Below, one piece after another: positions 38,717 through 48,949 of a stretch of 64,000 nucleotides of DNA (its first letter is position 1; each line of letters opens with the position of its first letter). The DNA comes from Ideonella oryzae (GTDB taxonomy: Bacteria; Pseudomonadota; Gammaproteobacteria; Burkholderiales; Burkholderiaceae_C). The DNA is taken from contig NZ_JAMXMC010000006.1 of NCBI RefSeq assembly GCF_024055665.1, forward strand, positions 62,001 to 126,000. Direction: 5' to 3'. A model generated the notes under the pieces. That model was not told the origin of the DNA, made no database searches, and saw only the letters and a list, made by a program, of their open reading frames with translations. Both the position numbers and the translations under genes were made by a program.

Positions 38717-40261
38717 TCAGGCCGGCAAGCGGAAGCCGCTGATGACCTGCGCGAGCTGACCGGCCTGCTGCCGCAGGCTTTCCGAGGCCGCGGCCGACTG
38801 TTCGACCAGGGCCGCGTTCTGCTGGGTCATCTGGTCCAGGTGGGACACGGCGGTGTTCATCTCGGCAATGCCGCGGCTCTGTTCGCTGGCCGCCACCGAG
38901 ATCTCGCTGACGATCTGGCGCACCTGCGCCACGCTGTCCACCACCTGGCGGATCGTCTGCCCCGCATCGCTGACCAGGCGTGAGCCACTGCCCACCTGCT
39001 CGACGCTGGCGCCGATCAGGGTCTTGATCTCCTTGGCGGCCTCGGCGCTGCGCTGGGCCAGGCTGCGCACCTCGCCGGCCACCACCGCGAAGCCGCGGCC
39101 CTGCTCGCCGGCGCGGGCGGCTTCCACCGCCGCGTTCAGGGCCAGGATGTTGGTCTGGAAGGCGATGCCGTCGATCACGCCGATGATGTCGGCGATCTTC
39201 TGGCTGGCCTGGTGGATGCCATCCATGGTGGCCACCACCTGCTGCATCACCGCCCCCCCCTGCTGGGCCACGGTTTCGGCGCCATCGGCCAGGCGGTTGG
39301 CGGTCTGGGCGGCCTCGGCGGTGTGCTTGACGGTGCCGGTGAGCTCCTCCATCGAGCTGGCACTCTCCTCCAGGCTGGAGGCGGCCTGTTCGGTGCGGGC
39401 GCTCAGGTCGGTGTTGCCGGCGGCCACCTCGCGGCTGGCCACCTCGATCGAATCGGTCGCCTGACGGGCCTGGCTGACCAGGTTGCGCAGCGCGACCTGC
39501 ATCTGCGCCACGTCCTGCATCAGGCGCGCAGCCTCGGAATCGCCCGCCAGGGTCGGCACTTCGCGGCTCAGGTCACCCTGGGCGATGGCCTGGGCGGCGT
39601 CCTGCAGCCGGGCCAGCGGCGTGGTGATGCTGCGCACCTGGCTCCAGCCCAGGGCCGCCGCCAGCAGTGCGCAAACCGCCGTCACCCCCCACAGGGTGTT
39701 GCGGGCGGCGGCCAGCTCGGCGTCGATCTGCCGGCCCAGCGCGGCGCTGCGGCCCAGCTGGAACTTCACCATCTCGGTGGCCTCGACGATGTAGCCGTCG
39801 GCCACCGCCCGGAACTTCTGGCCCGCGACCAGACGGACATCGGCATCGCCCTGGGCCTTGAGCACGGCGTCACGCTCGGCCAGGTACAGCTTGCGCGCCT
39901 CGCCCAACCGGGCTTGGACTTGCAGACCCTCGGGCGAGGTCTCCATCTCGGTGTAGCGCTTCTGGATCTCGGAAGTGCGCGTCGTGGTGGTCTTGACCGC
40001 ATCCTTGAAGAAATCGGCCAGGCGGGCGTCGGCGGTGACGCCGATGGCCAGGGCCCGCTGGGAGTTGACGACGATGTTCTCGCGCCACTCCTGGGCCAGG
40101 GCCAGGCGCTCGGCCTGCTCGGTCAGCAGCACATGGCTGTCCGCCTCCACCCTCAGCAGTTCGCGGAAGGTCAGGCCAGCCATGACGACCATCAGCAGGA
40201 TCACCAGCCCATAGCCCAGGGCAAGCTGTCGACCCACCTTCATCCGACTCAGCGCATTCAT
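38717..40261 (-). CDS. Methyl-accepting chemotaxis protein
   Basis: 514 aa. Helix 1 (about 13-33), a four-helix-bundle periplasmic sensor (34-190), helix 2 (191-212), HAMP ([20 protein letters not shown]), then the signalling domain with hairpin tip ([39 protein letters not shown]). No C-terminal NWETF pentapeptide. A sigma-28-like promoter lies upstream. The ligand is unknown. Confidence 0.94.
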   Translation of the reverse strand: MNALSRMKVGRQLALGYGLVILLMVVMAGLTFRELLRVEADSHVLLTEQAERLALAQEWRENIVVNSQRALAIGVTADARLADFFKDAVKTTTTRTSEIQKRYTEMETSPEGLQVQARLGEARKLYLAERDAVLKAQGDADVRLVAGQKFRAVADGYIVEATEMVKFQLGRSAALGRQIDAELAAARNTLWGVTAVCALLAAALGWSQVRSITTPLARLQDAAQAIAQGDLSREVPTLAGDSEAARLMQDVAQMQVALRNLVSQARQATDSIEVASREVAAGNTDLSARTEQAASSLEESASSMEELTGTVKHTAEAAQTANRLADGAETVAQQGGAVMQQVVATMDGIHQASQKIADIIGVIDGIAFQTNILALNAAVEAARAGEQGRGFAVVAGEVRSLAQRSAEAAKEIKTLIGASVEQVGSGSRLVSDAGQTIRQVVDSVAQVRQIVSEISVAASEQSRGIAEMNTAVSHLDQMTQQNAALVEQSAAASESLRQQAGQLAQVISGFRLPA

Positions 40262-40297
40262 TCGAGCGTCCTTCCACTGTTCACGTCACGTCTTCAG

Positions 40298-40325
40298 GTA
40301 TCGGAAAAAGACCCTGACAACTTGA
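40298..40325 (-). promoter_or_regulatory. Candidate sigma-28 promoter of the chemotaxis gene
   Basis: Minus-strand TCAA, 16 nt, TCCGATAC compares with TAAA-N15-GCCGATAA. One extra spacer base and two mismatches in the -10 half make it tentative. It fits flagellar-regulon control of receptors. Confidence 0.38.
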
Positions 40326-40360
40326 TGGTGACGCGCGGGGAAGCCGCCGATCGGGTGCCC

Positions 40361-43300
40361 TCAGTGGCCCGGGTCGGCCGACGCGAAACGCCAGGTGTTG
40401 CGCCCGGCGTCCTTGGCCTCGTACAGGGCCCGGTCGGCCTCGCGGGAGAGTTCGTCGAGCGTGCGCCCCTGCGTCGGATAACAGGCCACGCCAAAGCTCG
40501 GGCTGCTGCGCATGGCCTCGCCGTGGAACATGACCGGGGCCTCGAAGGCCTGGACGATGCGACGGCACACGGGCTCGATGGCCTGCGGCTCGGTCAGCCC
40601 GGAGAGCAGGATGGCGAACTCGTCGCCCCCGATGCGGGCCACGGTGTCCACCTCGCGCACGGCCTGGCGCAGGCGCTCGGCCGTGGCCTGCAGCAGCGCG
40701 TCCCCCGCGGCATGCCCGAGGCTGTCGTTGATCTGCTTGAAGCGGTCCATGTCCAGCAGCAGCAGGGCAAAGCCGCCCCGGCCCTCGCGCCGTGCGGCGC
40801 TGGCCAGACGCTCGAAGTGCTCGGCCAGCATGCGGCGGTTGGGCAGGCCGGTGAGCGCATCGAAATAGGCCATCTCCGCCAGCTTGGCCTGGCTGCGCTG
40901 CAGCTCGGCGGTGCGCTGCTGCAGCTCGGCCGTGCGTTCGGCCACCAGCTGTTCCAGCTCATGCTGCCGACGGGTCAGCCAGTGGGTGCGGGCCCGCAGC
41001 AGTCCCCACAGGGCCAGCAGCGCCAGCAGCCCCATCGCCACCCGGGCCGCAGCATGCTGGTACCAGGCGGGCTCCACATCCACCCGGATGGTCAGCGGCG
41101 GCTCGGTCCACAGCCCGTCGGCGTTGGAGGCGCGCAGCTCCAGCCGGTACTCGCCCGGCGGCAGGTTGGTGTAGGCCGCACGGCGCCGGCTGGCATCGGT
41201 GTTCACCCAGGTCTCGTCATAGCCGGTGAGCCGGTAGGCATAGCGGTTGGCCGACGGCGCCAGGAAGTCCAGCGCCGCAAACTCCACCGCCAGATCATGC
41301 ACCCCCGGCGGCAGGCGCAGCAGCCCGGGATGCCCGGGCTGGTTGAAGTCCCCCAGGGGCTGGGGCTTGCCCCCCACCCACACCTCGGTGGCCACCACCG
41401 GGGCCTGGAAGGCACGCCAACCCACCACCTGGGGCACCACCACGCTGACGCCGCCCAGGCCGCCGAAGATCATCTCGCCCTGCGCGGTGCGCCCGCCGGA
41501 GCCGCCCCAGTACAGGGCCAGCGACACACCGTCCTTGGCGCCGTAGCTGCGCACGCCCAGCGTGGCCGGGTCGATCTGGACGATGCCCTGGTCGGTGCTG
41601 GCCCAGATCTGGCCGCCATCGTCCTGCAGCACCTGGTTGACGAAGTCCTTGGGCAGGCCCTGGGCGGTGCCCAGATGCCGCACGCGCGGCGCCAGCCCCT
41701 CCGGGTCTTCGATGACGAACAGCCCGGTCCCTCCGGTGGCCACCCACAGCCAGCCCCGCCGGTCCACCAGCAGGGCCATCACATTGGCACTGGCCAGCGC
41801 CGGATTCAGGGCCGGCGCGCGGGTCCCGAGGTGACTCACCTCCCGCGTCACCTCATTGAGCAGGTTGATGCCGTTGGAGGTGCCGACCCAGAGGTGATGG
41901 GTCGAACCTCGGGTCAGGGCGCGCACCCGGCGATCACTCAGCGGCGGCTGGGCCTCGGGCGTGTCCGCACGCGCCGGCCCCCGGGGTGGCAGCGTCAGCC
42001 GCCACATGCCGTCGCCGCCGCCGACCCAGTAGCCGGTCCAGCCCGCCACCAGGTACTGCGCGTCCTCGGTGGCACGGCGCCCGGGCACCTCCAGGCGGCG
42101 CACCTGCCGGCCGTCCAGGGTGGCCGTGTACAGGCCCTTGCGGGTGCCCATCAGGGCCCGTCCTGCGGGCAAGGGCAGCACCGACGTGACCCACTCATTG
42201 GGCAAGGCGGTGCGGGGGCGCGAAGGATCGGCCCGGATGCGCCCGACCACACCGCGCGCCGGGTCCACGATGTCGACCCCCTCGGTGCCCACGCCCAGCC
42301 ACAGGCGCCCGTCGGGCATCTGGTTGACGGAGGGAACGTCCTCGCTGCGCAGCGTGTCCCGGGGGCCATCGCCACCGAGGATGGTGTGGACGAAACTGGT
42401 CTGCAGGTTGTGGCGCAGCAGGCTGCGGGCCGTGCCCACCCACAGCACATCGGAGCGGTCCTTGAAGAGCGACCAGATGCCGTCACTGTCCAGGCCGTAG
42501 GGGCTGCCGACGTTGCGGTGGATGCTGCGGGTGGCCAGCGTGGCCTCGTCCACCAGCAGCAGGCCCTTGGCCTGGGTGCCGACCCAGATCTGGCCGTGGC
42601 CGGGGTCGACCATGTCGCGGATGTTCTCGGCGCGCAGGCCCTGGCCTCGCAGTTCGGCGCCGTCCACCTGCTGGACCGTGTCGGCGACGGGGTCCAGCAC
42701 CTGCAAGCCGTGGTGGTCCACCGCCACCCAGAGGCGGCCCCGGCTGTCCTCGAGCAGGCGGCTGACCCGTCGGTCGCCTGCCGGGACGCCGGGCAGGCTG
42801 ACGGCCTGGAGGTCGGCGCCCTCGGCACTGCCCCGGAACAGGCCCTGCGCCGTGCCCACCCAGAGCCGACCGGCGCGGTCGGTCAGGATGGCGTTGACCT
42901 GTCCGATCTTCACCGTGCCGCCCAGGCTCACCGGCTGGGCGCGGCCGCTGACCGGATCCAGACGGTCCAGGCCCGCCTCGGTGCCGACCCAGAGCTGTCG
43001 GCCTGGGGCCCCGGCCAGTGCATTCACGCCCACATGGCGCAGGCCATCCGGCCCGCCGCCCACGGGTTGGAAGTCATCGGTCGCGGCCCGGTAACGCACC
43101 AGGCCATGGGAGGCCGTGCCCACCCAGAGCGTGCCGTCCGGCCCGACCCACAGCGACTGGATGTAACCATCGGGCAGGCCATGCGGGTCGTTCAGATCGG
43201 CGGAATAGGTGCGCAGGCGGTAACCATCCCAGCGCACCAGCCCCTGCTGCGTGCCCACCCACAGGAAGCCGGTGGTGTCCTGGGCCATGGTCATCACGCC

Positions 43301-43489
43301 CAGGTCGTTGGGCTCGCCATTGGTGTTGGCAATGCGCTGGAACAGGCGGTCGTCCCAGCTGTTCCAGCGCCCGAACGGCTCCGCCCGCGCCGTCAGACCA
43401 GACAGCGCGAGGCACAGGAACAGCAGGAGACCTCGGAGCATGCGGGAAACGATGGAAGGGGAACCGGCGTCCGCCATATGCGAACGCAC
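40361..43489 (-). CDS. Beta-propeller sensor diguanylate cyclase
   Basis: 1042 aa. Signal peptide (MLRGLLLFLCLALSGLTARA), then two seven-bladed periplasmic propellers built from Reg_prop repeats (many copies of LWVGT and similar, about 40-700), a Y_Y_Y domain (about 730-800, YRLTGYDETWVNTDASRR), one helix (about 805-830), a short coiled coil and a GGDEF domain with intact GGDEF and RxxD (REVD). Senses a periplasmic, perhaps polymeric, ligand and makes c-di-GMP. The start could be GTG 43489, ATG 43477 or ATG 43441; GGGAGG lies just before the first. Confidence 0.92.
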   Translation of the reverse strand: MRSHMADAGSPSIVSRMLRGLLLFLCLALSGLTARAEPFGRWNSWDDRLFQRIANTNGEPNDLGVMTMAQDTTGFLWVGTQQGLVRWDGYRLRTYSADLNDPHGLPDGYIQSLWVGPDGTLWVGTASHGLVRYRAATDDFQPVGGGPDGLRHVGVNALAGAPGRQLWVGTEAGLDRLDPVSGRAQPVSLGGTVKIGQVNAILTDRAGRLWVGTAQGLFRGSAEGADLQAVSLPGVPAGDRRVSRLLEDSRGRLWVAVDHHGLQVLDPVADTVQQVDGAELRGQGLRAENIRDMVDPGHGQIWVGTQAKGLLLVDEATLATRSIHRNVGSPYGLDSDGIWSLFKDRSDVLWVGTARSLLRHNLQTSFVHTILGGDGPRDTLRSEDVPSVNQMPDGRLWLGVGTEGVDIVDPARGVVGRIRADPSRPRTALPNEWVTSVLPLPAGRALMGTRKGLYTATLDGRQVRRLEVPGRRATEDAQYLVAGWTGYWVGGGDGMWRLTLPPRGPARADTPEAQPPLSDRRVRALTRGSTHHLWVGTSNGINLLNEVTREVSHLGTRAPALNPALASANVMALLVDRRGWLWVATGGTGLFVIEDPEGLAPRVRHLGTAQGLPKDFVNQVLQDDGGQIWASTDQGIVQIDPATLGVRSYGAKDGVSLALYWGGSGGRTAQGEMIFGGLGGVSVVVPQVVGWRAFQAPVVATEVWVGGKPQPLGDFNQPGHPGLLRLPPGVHDLAVEFAALDFLAPSANRYAYRLTGYDETWVNTDASRRRAAYTNLPPGEYRLELRASNADGLWTEPPLTIRVDVEPAWYQHAAARVAMGLLALLALWGLLRARTHWLTRRQHELEQLVAERTAELQQRTAELQRSQAKLAEMAYFDALTGLPNRRMLAEHFERLASAARREGRGGFALLLLDMDRFKQINDSLGHAAGDALLQATAERLRQAVREVDTVARIGGDEFAILLSGLTEPQAIEPVCRRIVQAFEAPVMFHGEAMRSSPSFGVACYPTQGRTLDELSREADRALYEAKDAGRNTWRFASADPGH

Positions 43490-43562
43490 GCACCTCCCGA
43501 CAGATTCGCGGGATTCTCCGTCCTATCGGCCCGCCAGCTGAAAACCTGAGCCCTGAAGAGCG

Positions 43563-44048
43563 TCAGTAGTCGTCGGCCAGCACTTCGACCGCGATCAATT
43601 GCTCGCGCAGGGCCCAGCGGGCGCGCCAGCCCCCGGGCGCATCGAACAGGGCGTCGGGGGCATCCACCGCCGCCAGGGCCACGTCCTCGTGGCCATAGAC
43701 CCGCCACTGACCGCCGCGGGCCTGCAGCGCGGCCAGGCCGGCGTCCAGCGGCGTCACCGGTTCGGGCCGCAGCTGGCCCAGCCCCAGCAGGTGGTCGGCC
43801 CGGTACAGCGGGGTGTCCCAGCCGTGGGTGTCGGCCAGGGCGCAGACGGCGGGGCAGGCGCTGCGGGCATCGGCGCTCTCGGGCGTGCGGTCGCTCAGGT
43901 CCAGCAGCTCGCGGGCGGTGATGACATCGTGCACGGCCCAGGGCTCCAGCGGATCCTGGGCGCAGACCTTGCGCAGAAAGTCGTCGGCGTCATAAGCGAA
44001 CCAGCAGTTCGCCGGTGCGGACTCGGGTTGTTCGACCACGAAGATCAT
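43563..44048 (-). CDS. Unknown protein at the end of the nifHDK operon
   Basis: 161 aa from MIFVVEQPESAPANCWFAYDADDF; not recognised. Acidic, soluble, with Cys in ANCW, KVCAQDP and the SACPAVCALAD pair. Preceded by GGGGAGG-like sequence. It follows the 106-aa gene by 13 nt and is presumably transcribed from the nifH promoter. A nif-specific accessory role is inferred from position only. Confidence 0.68.
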   Translation of the reverse strand: MIFVVEQPESAPANCWFAYDADDFLRKVCAQDPLEPWAVHDVITARELLDLSDRTPESADARSACPAVCALADTHGWDTPLYRADHLLGLGQLRPEPVTPLDAGLAALQARGGQWRVYGHEDVALAAVDAPDALFDAPGGWRARWALREQLIAVEVLADDY

Positions 44049-44061
44049 GGCCGGCCTCCCC

Positions 44062-44382
44062 TTATTCCACGCCTTCGGCGCAGGCCTTCTTCCAGACCGC
44101 CTGGCGCAGCCGCTCGGACACCGCCAGCGGCGTGCCGTCGAAGGAGTCATGGTGGCGCCGCAGCGCCGCCTGGGCCACCGAGGCCTCGGCCAGCGTCAGC
44201 GGCAGGCGGCCGGCCATGTGGGTGGCATTGGGCACGGCCTGGAGGATGGCCTGCCGGTTGGGATGCTCCTCCAGGACGACGATCTCGTCGGTCTCGGGCT
44301 GGCCAGCCAGGCAGATCCAGCCGTTGATCACCTCGACCGGACGGCCGTCCAGCGTGGTCTTGACCCAAACTCGTTCGGACAT
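44062..44382 (-). CDS. Unknown small protein downstream of nifK
   Basis: 106 aa (MSERVWVKTTLDGRPVEVIN...), not recognised. One Cys in NGWICLAGQ and one near the C terminus, no membrane segment. GGAG precedes its ATG. It lies after a strong hairpin following nifK, in the place where other diazotrophs often carry nifT/nifY-like genes, but no clear similarity to those was seen. Confidence 0.68.
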   Translation of the reverse strand: MSERVWVKTTLDGRPVEVINGWICLAGQPETDEIVVLEEHPNRQAILQAVPNATHMAGRLPLTLAEASVAQAALRRHHDSFDGTPLAVSERLRQAVWKKACAEGVE

Positions 44383-44415
44383 CGCGGGCTCCTTGGAGGG
44401 AAGCAGGAAAACGGG

Positions 44416-44443
44416 ACCGGCCCGCGGCAGGCCGCGGGCCGGT
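44416..44443 (-). other. Strong mRNA hairpin after nifK
   Basis: ACCGGCCCGCGGC/GCCGCGGGCCGGT, a perfect 13-bp inverted repeat around AG, just beyond the nifK stop. There is no U tract, so it is more likely a 3'-end stabiliser or partial attenuator than a full terminator. Confidence 0.65.
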
Positions 44444-44451
44444 GGGGGACA

Positions 44452-46011
44452 TCAGCGGATGATGTCGTAGCTGTAGTCCGTCTTGCCCGGGATGATGGTG
44501 TTGGCATCCAGGGTTTCGAAGTACTCGTCCAGGAACATCACCAGCGTGCGCAGGGCACCCTCGTAACCCCAGGTGGGGAAGCGGTGGTAGTGGTGACGGT
44601 CGAAGATCGGGAACACCATGCGGATCAGCGGGGTGCTGGTGTCACGTTCCAGGTACTTGCCGTAGGTGTTGCCGATCAGGAAGTCCACCGGCTCCACGTT
44701 CATCAGGCTGCGCATGTGCCACAGGTCGCGCTTCGGGTAGGCCTTGCAGCCGGCACCGTAGGGCGAGGCGTCGAACAGCTTCTGGACCTTGCCGGCCCAG
44801 TCCTCGGTGCCGTTGGTGGACAGCACATGGGCTGGCTCGGCGCCCAGTTCCAGGATGAACTCGGTCAGGCCCAGCAGCTGGTCCGGGTCGCCGTACATCG
44901 CGAAGCGCTTGCCGTGCAGGTGGGCCTGGCTGTCGGCCATCGCGTCCACCAAGCGGCCGCGTTCCTTGATCAGCTGCTCGGGCACGTCCTTGCCGGTCAG
45001 GTCGGCAATGGCCTGGATGAAGCGGTCGGTGCCGGCCACGCCCACCGGGCAGTTCAGCACGACAACTTCCTGGCCCTTTTCCTTCAGGTACTTGATCGTC
45101 TTCTCGGAGCAGTACTCCTGGAACACGATGGTGGCCTTGGCGTGCAGGGCCTTCTCGACGGTGTCCTTGGTCGTGCCGCCCTCGTACATCCGGAACTCGC
45201 CATCGGTGGGGGTGTCCCACACCTCGGACGGGTCGCAGATGATGTTGTAGCTGGCACCGAACAGATCGAAGATGCGCTTGATTTCGCGCATGTTGCCCAC
45301 GACGAAGCCGTCGAAGCCACCGATGAAGTTGATCGACGCATCGGGCACGCGGGTCAGCGGCGCGGTGGTGCCCGACTTGCCGTCCCAGAAGTGTTGGAGC
45401 ACGCCCAGCAGCGCGTTGTCGTAGCCGGTGATGTGGCTGCCGACGAAGGCCGGGGTGTGGGCGTACGGCACGTCGAATTCGGCCGGGATGCTGCCCTTCT
45501 CCTTCGAGGTCTTGATGAAGGCGTTCAGGTCGTCACCGATCACCTCGGCCATGCACGTCGTCGAGACGGCGATCATGTCCGGCTTGTACAGGTTGTAGGT
45601 GTTGGCCAGGCCGTCGATCATGTTGTTCAGGCCGCCGAACACGGCTGCGTCTTCCGTCATGGACGAAGACACGCAGCTGGTCGGCTCCTTGAAGTGGCGG
45701 CTGAAGTGCGAACGGTAGTACGCCACGCAGCCTTGCGAGCCGTGCACGAAGGACAGGGTCTTGTGGAAGCCATTGGCCACGTAGACCGCGCCCAGGGGCT
45801 GGCAAGCCTTCGCCGGGTTCACGACCAGGGAGTCGCGGGCGAAGTTCTTCTCCATGTACTCGCGGGACTTGGTCCAGTCGCGGATCTCCTGGACTTTGGT
45901 GTCGCTGTGGTTGAACTCGAAGTTCTCCTTCTTGTTCTTGAACAGCTCCTGGTATTCCGGCTCGCGGAACAGCATTTCGTGGTCAATGACCTTGTCGGCG
46001 TTTTGAGGCAT
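44452..46011 (-). CDS. nifK: Nitrogenase MoFe protein beta chain
   Basis: 519 aa. P-cluster cysteines are in [31 protein letters not shown] and [13 protein letters not shown]. The long N terminus ([21 protein letters not shown]) marks a Mo-type NifK of the longer group. Forms the alpha2-beta2 dinitrogenase with NifD. 50 nt after nifD. Confidence 0.97.
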   Translation of the reverse strand: MPQNADKVIDHEMLFREPEYQELFKNKKENFEFNHSDTKVQEIRDWTKSREYMEKNFARDSLVVNPAKACQPLGAVYVANGFHKTLSFVHGSQGCVAYYRSHFSRHFKEPTSCVSSSMTEDAAVFGGLNNMIDGLANTYNLYKPDMIAVSTTCMAEVIGDDLNAFIKTSKEKGSIPAEFDVPYAHTPAFVGSHITGYDNALLGVLQHFWDGKSGTTAPLTRVPDASINFIGGFDGFVVGNMREIKRIFDLFGASYNIICDPSEVWDTPTDGEFRMYEGGTTKDTVEKALHAKATIVFQEYCSEKTIKYLKEKGQEVVVLNCPVGVAGTDRFIQAIADLTGKDVPEQLIKERGRLVDAMADSQAHLHGKRFAMYGDPDQLLGLTEFILELGAEPAHVLSTNGTEDWAGKVQKLFDASPYGAGCKAYPKRDLWHMRSLMNVEPVDFLIGNTYGKYLERDTSTPLIRMVFPIFDRHHYHRFPTWGYEGALRTLVMFLDEYFETLDANTIIPGKTDYSYDIIR

Positions 46012-46061
46012 GGTGGCGCTCCAGACGATTCAGGTTGGATGGGCAGGGGACGAGCCGGGCT

Positions 46062-47528
46062 TCAGGCCGCCTTCTTCTTGAAGGGCGACTTGGACAGACC
46101 CCAGATCGGGCTGGAGATGGCCATGTCCATGTCGCGGGCGAAGATGGCGAAGCCGTCGTAGCCGTGGTACGGGCCGGAGTAGTCCCAGCTGTGCATCTGA
46201 CGGAAGGGCACGCCCATCTTCTGGAAGACGTACTTCTCCTTGATGCCCGAGCCGACCAGGTCCGGCTGGACCTTCTCGACGAACTTCTCGAACTCGTAGC
46301 CGGTCACGTCGTCATAGATCAGCGTGCCGTCCTTGATGTAGTGGGTGGTGCGCTGGTAGTCGTCGTTGTGGGCGAATTCGTAGCCCGTGCCGACCACTTC
46401 CATGCCCAGGTCCTCGTAGGCGCCGATCACGTGACGCGGACGCAGGCCGCCCACATACAGCATGACCTTCTTGCCCTGCAGGCGCGGCTTGTACTTGGCG
46501 ATCACCGCCTCGACCATCGGCTTGTACTTGGCGATGACCGCTTCGGCGTTGGCCTTGATGGTGTCGTCGAAGTGGCTGGCGATCTCGCGCAGGCTCTTCT
46601 CGATCATGCTCGGGCCGAAGAAGTTGTATTCCACCCAGGGAATGCCGTACTTCTCTTCCATGTGCCGGCTGATGTAGTTCATCGAGCGGTAGCAGTGCAG
46701 CACGTTGAGCTTGGCCTTGGGGGTGTTCTCCAGCTCGGCGATGGTGCCGTCGCCAGACCACTGGGCGATCACGCGCAGACCCATCTCTTCGAGCAGGATG
46801 CGGCTGGACCAGGCGTCGCCACCGATGTTGTAGTCGCCGATGATGGCCACGTCGTAGGGGGTCGAGACGAAGTCCGGACGCTTGTTCGGATCGGTCTTGT
46901 CGAAGACCCAGTCGCGGATCGCGTCGTTGGCAATGTGGTGGCCCAGCGATTGGGACACGCCACGGAAGCCTTCGCAGCGCACCGGCACGATGGTCTTGCC
47001 TTCGTATTCCTTGGACTTCCTCTTCGAGACGGCTTCGATGTCGTCGCCGATCAGGCCGATCGGGCATTCCGACTGGATCGAGATGCCCTTGTTCAGCGGG
47101 AACAGGTCCTGGATCTCGTCGATGATCTTGTCGAGCTTCTTGTCACCGCCGAAGACGATGTCCTTCTCCTGGAAGTCGGAGGTGAACTGCATCGTCACGA
47201 AGGTGTCCACACCGGTCACGCCGATGTAGTAGTTGCGGCGGGCGGCCCAGCTGTACTGGCCGCAGCCCACCGGGCCGTGGGAGATGTGGATCATGTCCTT
47301 GATCGGACCCCACACCACGCCCTTGGAGCCGGCGTAGGCGCAGCCGCGGATGGTCATCACACCCGGCAGCGACTTGATGTTGGACTTCACGCCGCAGTCG
47401 GGCTTGCCTTCTTCGTAGGTGCCCAGGTGCTTGGCGCGACGCTTGGCCATCTTTTCGGGATAGGCCTTCAGGACTTCGTCGATCAGGGCCTTGTTCTCGG
47501 CCTTGCGGTCTTCAACAGTGATGCTCAT
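46062..47528 (-). CDS. nifD: Nitrogenase MoFe protein alpha chain
   Basis: 488 aa from [16 protein letters not shown]-cluster ligands are in [28 protein letters not shown] and [12 protein letters not shown]. FeMo-cofactor ligands are Cys in [11 protein letters not shown] and His in [12 protein letters not shown]. Mo-type rather than V- or Fe-only, since the length and the cofactor-pocket sequences match NifD. An in-frame upstream extension into the nifH-nifD gap has no ribosome site. Confidence 0.97.
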   Translation of the reverse strand: MSITVEDRKAENKALIDEVLKAYPEKMAKRRAKHLGTYEEGKPDCGVKSNIKSLPGVMTIRGCAYAGSKGVVWGPIKDMIHISHGPVGCGQYSWAARRNYYIGVTGVDTFVTMQFTSDFQEKDIVFGGDKKLDKIIDEIQDLFPLNKGISIQSECPIGLIGDDIEAVSKRKSKEYEGKTIVPVRCEGFRGVSQSLGHHIANDAIRDWVFDKTDPNKRPDFVSTPYDVAIIGDYNIGGDAWSSRILLEEMGLRVIAQWSGDGTIAELENTPKAKLNVLHCYRSMNYISRHMEEKYGIPWVEYNFFGPSMIEKSLREIASHFDDTIKANAEAVIAKYKPMVEAVIAKYKPRLQGKKVMLYVGGLRPRHVIGAYEDLGMEVVGTGYEFAHNDDYQRTTHYIKDGTLIYDDVTGYEFEKFVEKVQPDLVGSGIKEKYVFQKMGVPFRQMHSWDYSGPYHGYDGFAIFARDMDMAISSPIWGLSKSPFKKKAA

Positions 47529-47566
47529 GGTGGATGCTCCGTCAGGTTCCAGCGCAGGGGTTTGGG

Positions 47567-47600
47567 GCACCGGGCGGCGGTGGACGCCGCCGCCCGGTGC
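47567..47600 (-). other. Strong mRNA hairpin between nifH and nifD
   Basis: GCACCGGGCGGCGG/CCGCCGCCCGGTGC, a perfect 14-bp stem with a 6-nt loop, 16 nt past the nifH stop. No U tract. Comparable nifH-nifD intercistronic stem-loops in other diazotrophs raise nifH mRNA over nifDK, giving the excess Fe protein needed (established for the class, inferred here). Confidence 0.75.
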
Positions 47601-47615
47601 GGGCCGGGGCCGTGA

Positions 47616-48518
<903 letters not shown>

Positions 48519-48640
48519 CTAGCGAAACCGAGGTTGAGGGCTCATGCTTTTGTCGCGATCTCGTTGCAGCCTTGGGTGCCTCTATGGTCTTCTTCTGAAG
48601 CCTCGTCGGGACGTACACGGGTGCCGCGCAGCCTCGTCAT

Positions 48641-48656
48641 TGCAACGGCCGTGCCA
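48641..48656 (-). promoter_or_regulatory. Sigma-54 promoter of nifHDK
   Basis: Minus-strand TGGCACGGCCGTTGCA is a perfect TGGCACG-N4-TTGCW. Inferred +1 at 48630. Confidence 0.93.
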
Positions 48657-48682
48657 TGTTTGCGCCGCATCGCCAAGTGCTT

Positions 48683-48699
48683 GTTTTTCCTGGGAAAAC
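48683..48699. repeat. Palindrome between nifH UAS and promoter
   Basis: GTTTTTCCTGGGAAAAC is a 17-nt near-perfect palindrome (one T-G pair) at about -53 to -69 of nifH, the place where IHF or another regulator might bind. Its core resembles the palindrome at 48841. Confidence 0.5.
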
Positions 48700-48736
48700 G
48701 CTGTCTTGACCGCGAACAAGCCAGCGCGACAGGGAA

Positions 48737-48752
48737 TGTTCGAAACCCGACA
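48737..48752. promoter_or_regulatory. NifA upstream activator site (TGT-N10-ACA)
   Basis: TGTTCGAAACCCGACA, exact to consensus and followed by AAG as in the nifE and nifN sites. It lies 107-122 nt upstream of the nifH start and about 200 nt from the divergent start. Confidence 0.82.
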
Positions 48753-48840
48753 AAGACAGGTTCGCGACGTGAGCCTGTCGGGCCTGTGACGCAGGCCCGA
48801 CGGCGGCCCTCGCGCGTGCGGGCCAACGCGCCGGGCGCGG

Positions 48841-48860
48841 GTGTTCTCCCAGGGAAACAC
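48841..48860. repeat. Palindrome upstream of trHb promoter (TGT-N12-ACA)
   Basis: GTGTTCTCCCAGGGAAACAC, 7 of 10 positions paired, at about -88 to -107 of the divergent sigma-54 promoter, where an activator site would be expected. It shares the CCnGGGAAA core with 48683. Confidence 0.5.
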
Positions 48861-48921
48861 AGGGGTTTGCGAATGCCGGACCCGGCCGCTGCGCACGTCC
48901 TTGGAACCTGGGTGGCGCAGG

Positions 48922-48937
48922 TGGTACGGGGTTTGCA
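48922..48937 (+). promoter_or_regulatory. Sigma-54 promoter of trHb-draTG operon
   Basis: TGGTACGGGGTTTGCA fits TGGYACR-N4-TTGCW with exact spacing. Inferred +1 at 48948, only 2 nt before the ATG of the first gene. Confidence 0.82.
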
Positions 48938-48949
48938 GTCTTCAGGGCC

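Noticed and set aside
39212-43549. 1445-codon open frame on the plus strand
   Set aside because: It is antisense to the propeller diguanylate cyclase and the chemotaxis gene. Its His/Gln/Gly/Arg-rich composition is that of a GC-rich shadow frame.
46491-46560. Repeated DNA encoding IAKYKP twice in nifD
   Set aside because: The doubled VIAKYKP-type segment is normal for NifD proteins, including that of Azotobacter as I recall it, so it is not a recent duplication.
47567-47600. nifH-nifD hairpin as a Rho-independent terminator
   Set aside because: No U tract follows the stem on the transcribed strand, and nifDK must be expressed through it.
48570-48590. Second sigma-54-like match near nifH
   Set aside because: GGCACCCAAGGCTGC has 11 nt between GG and GC instead of 10, and a perfect site lies at 48641.
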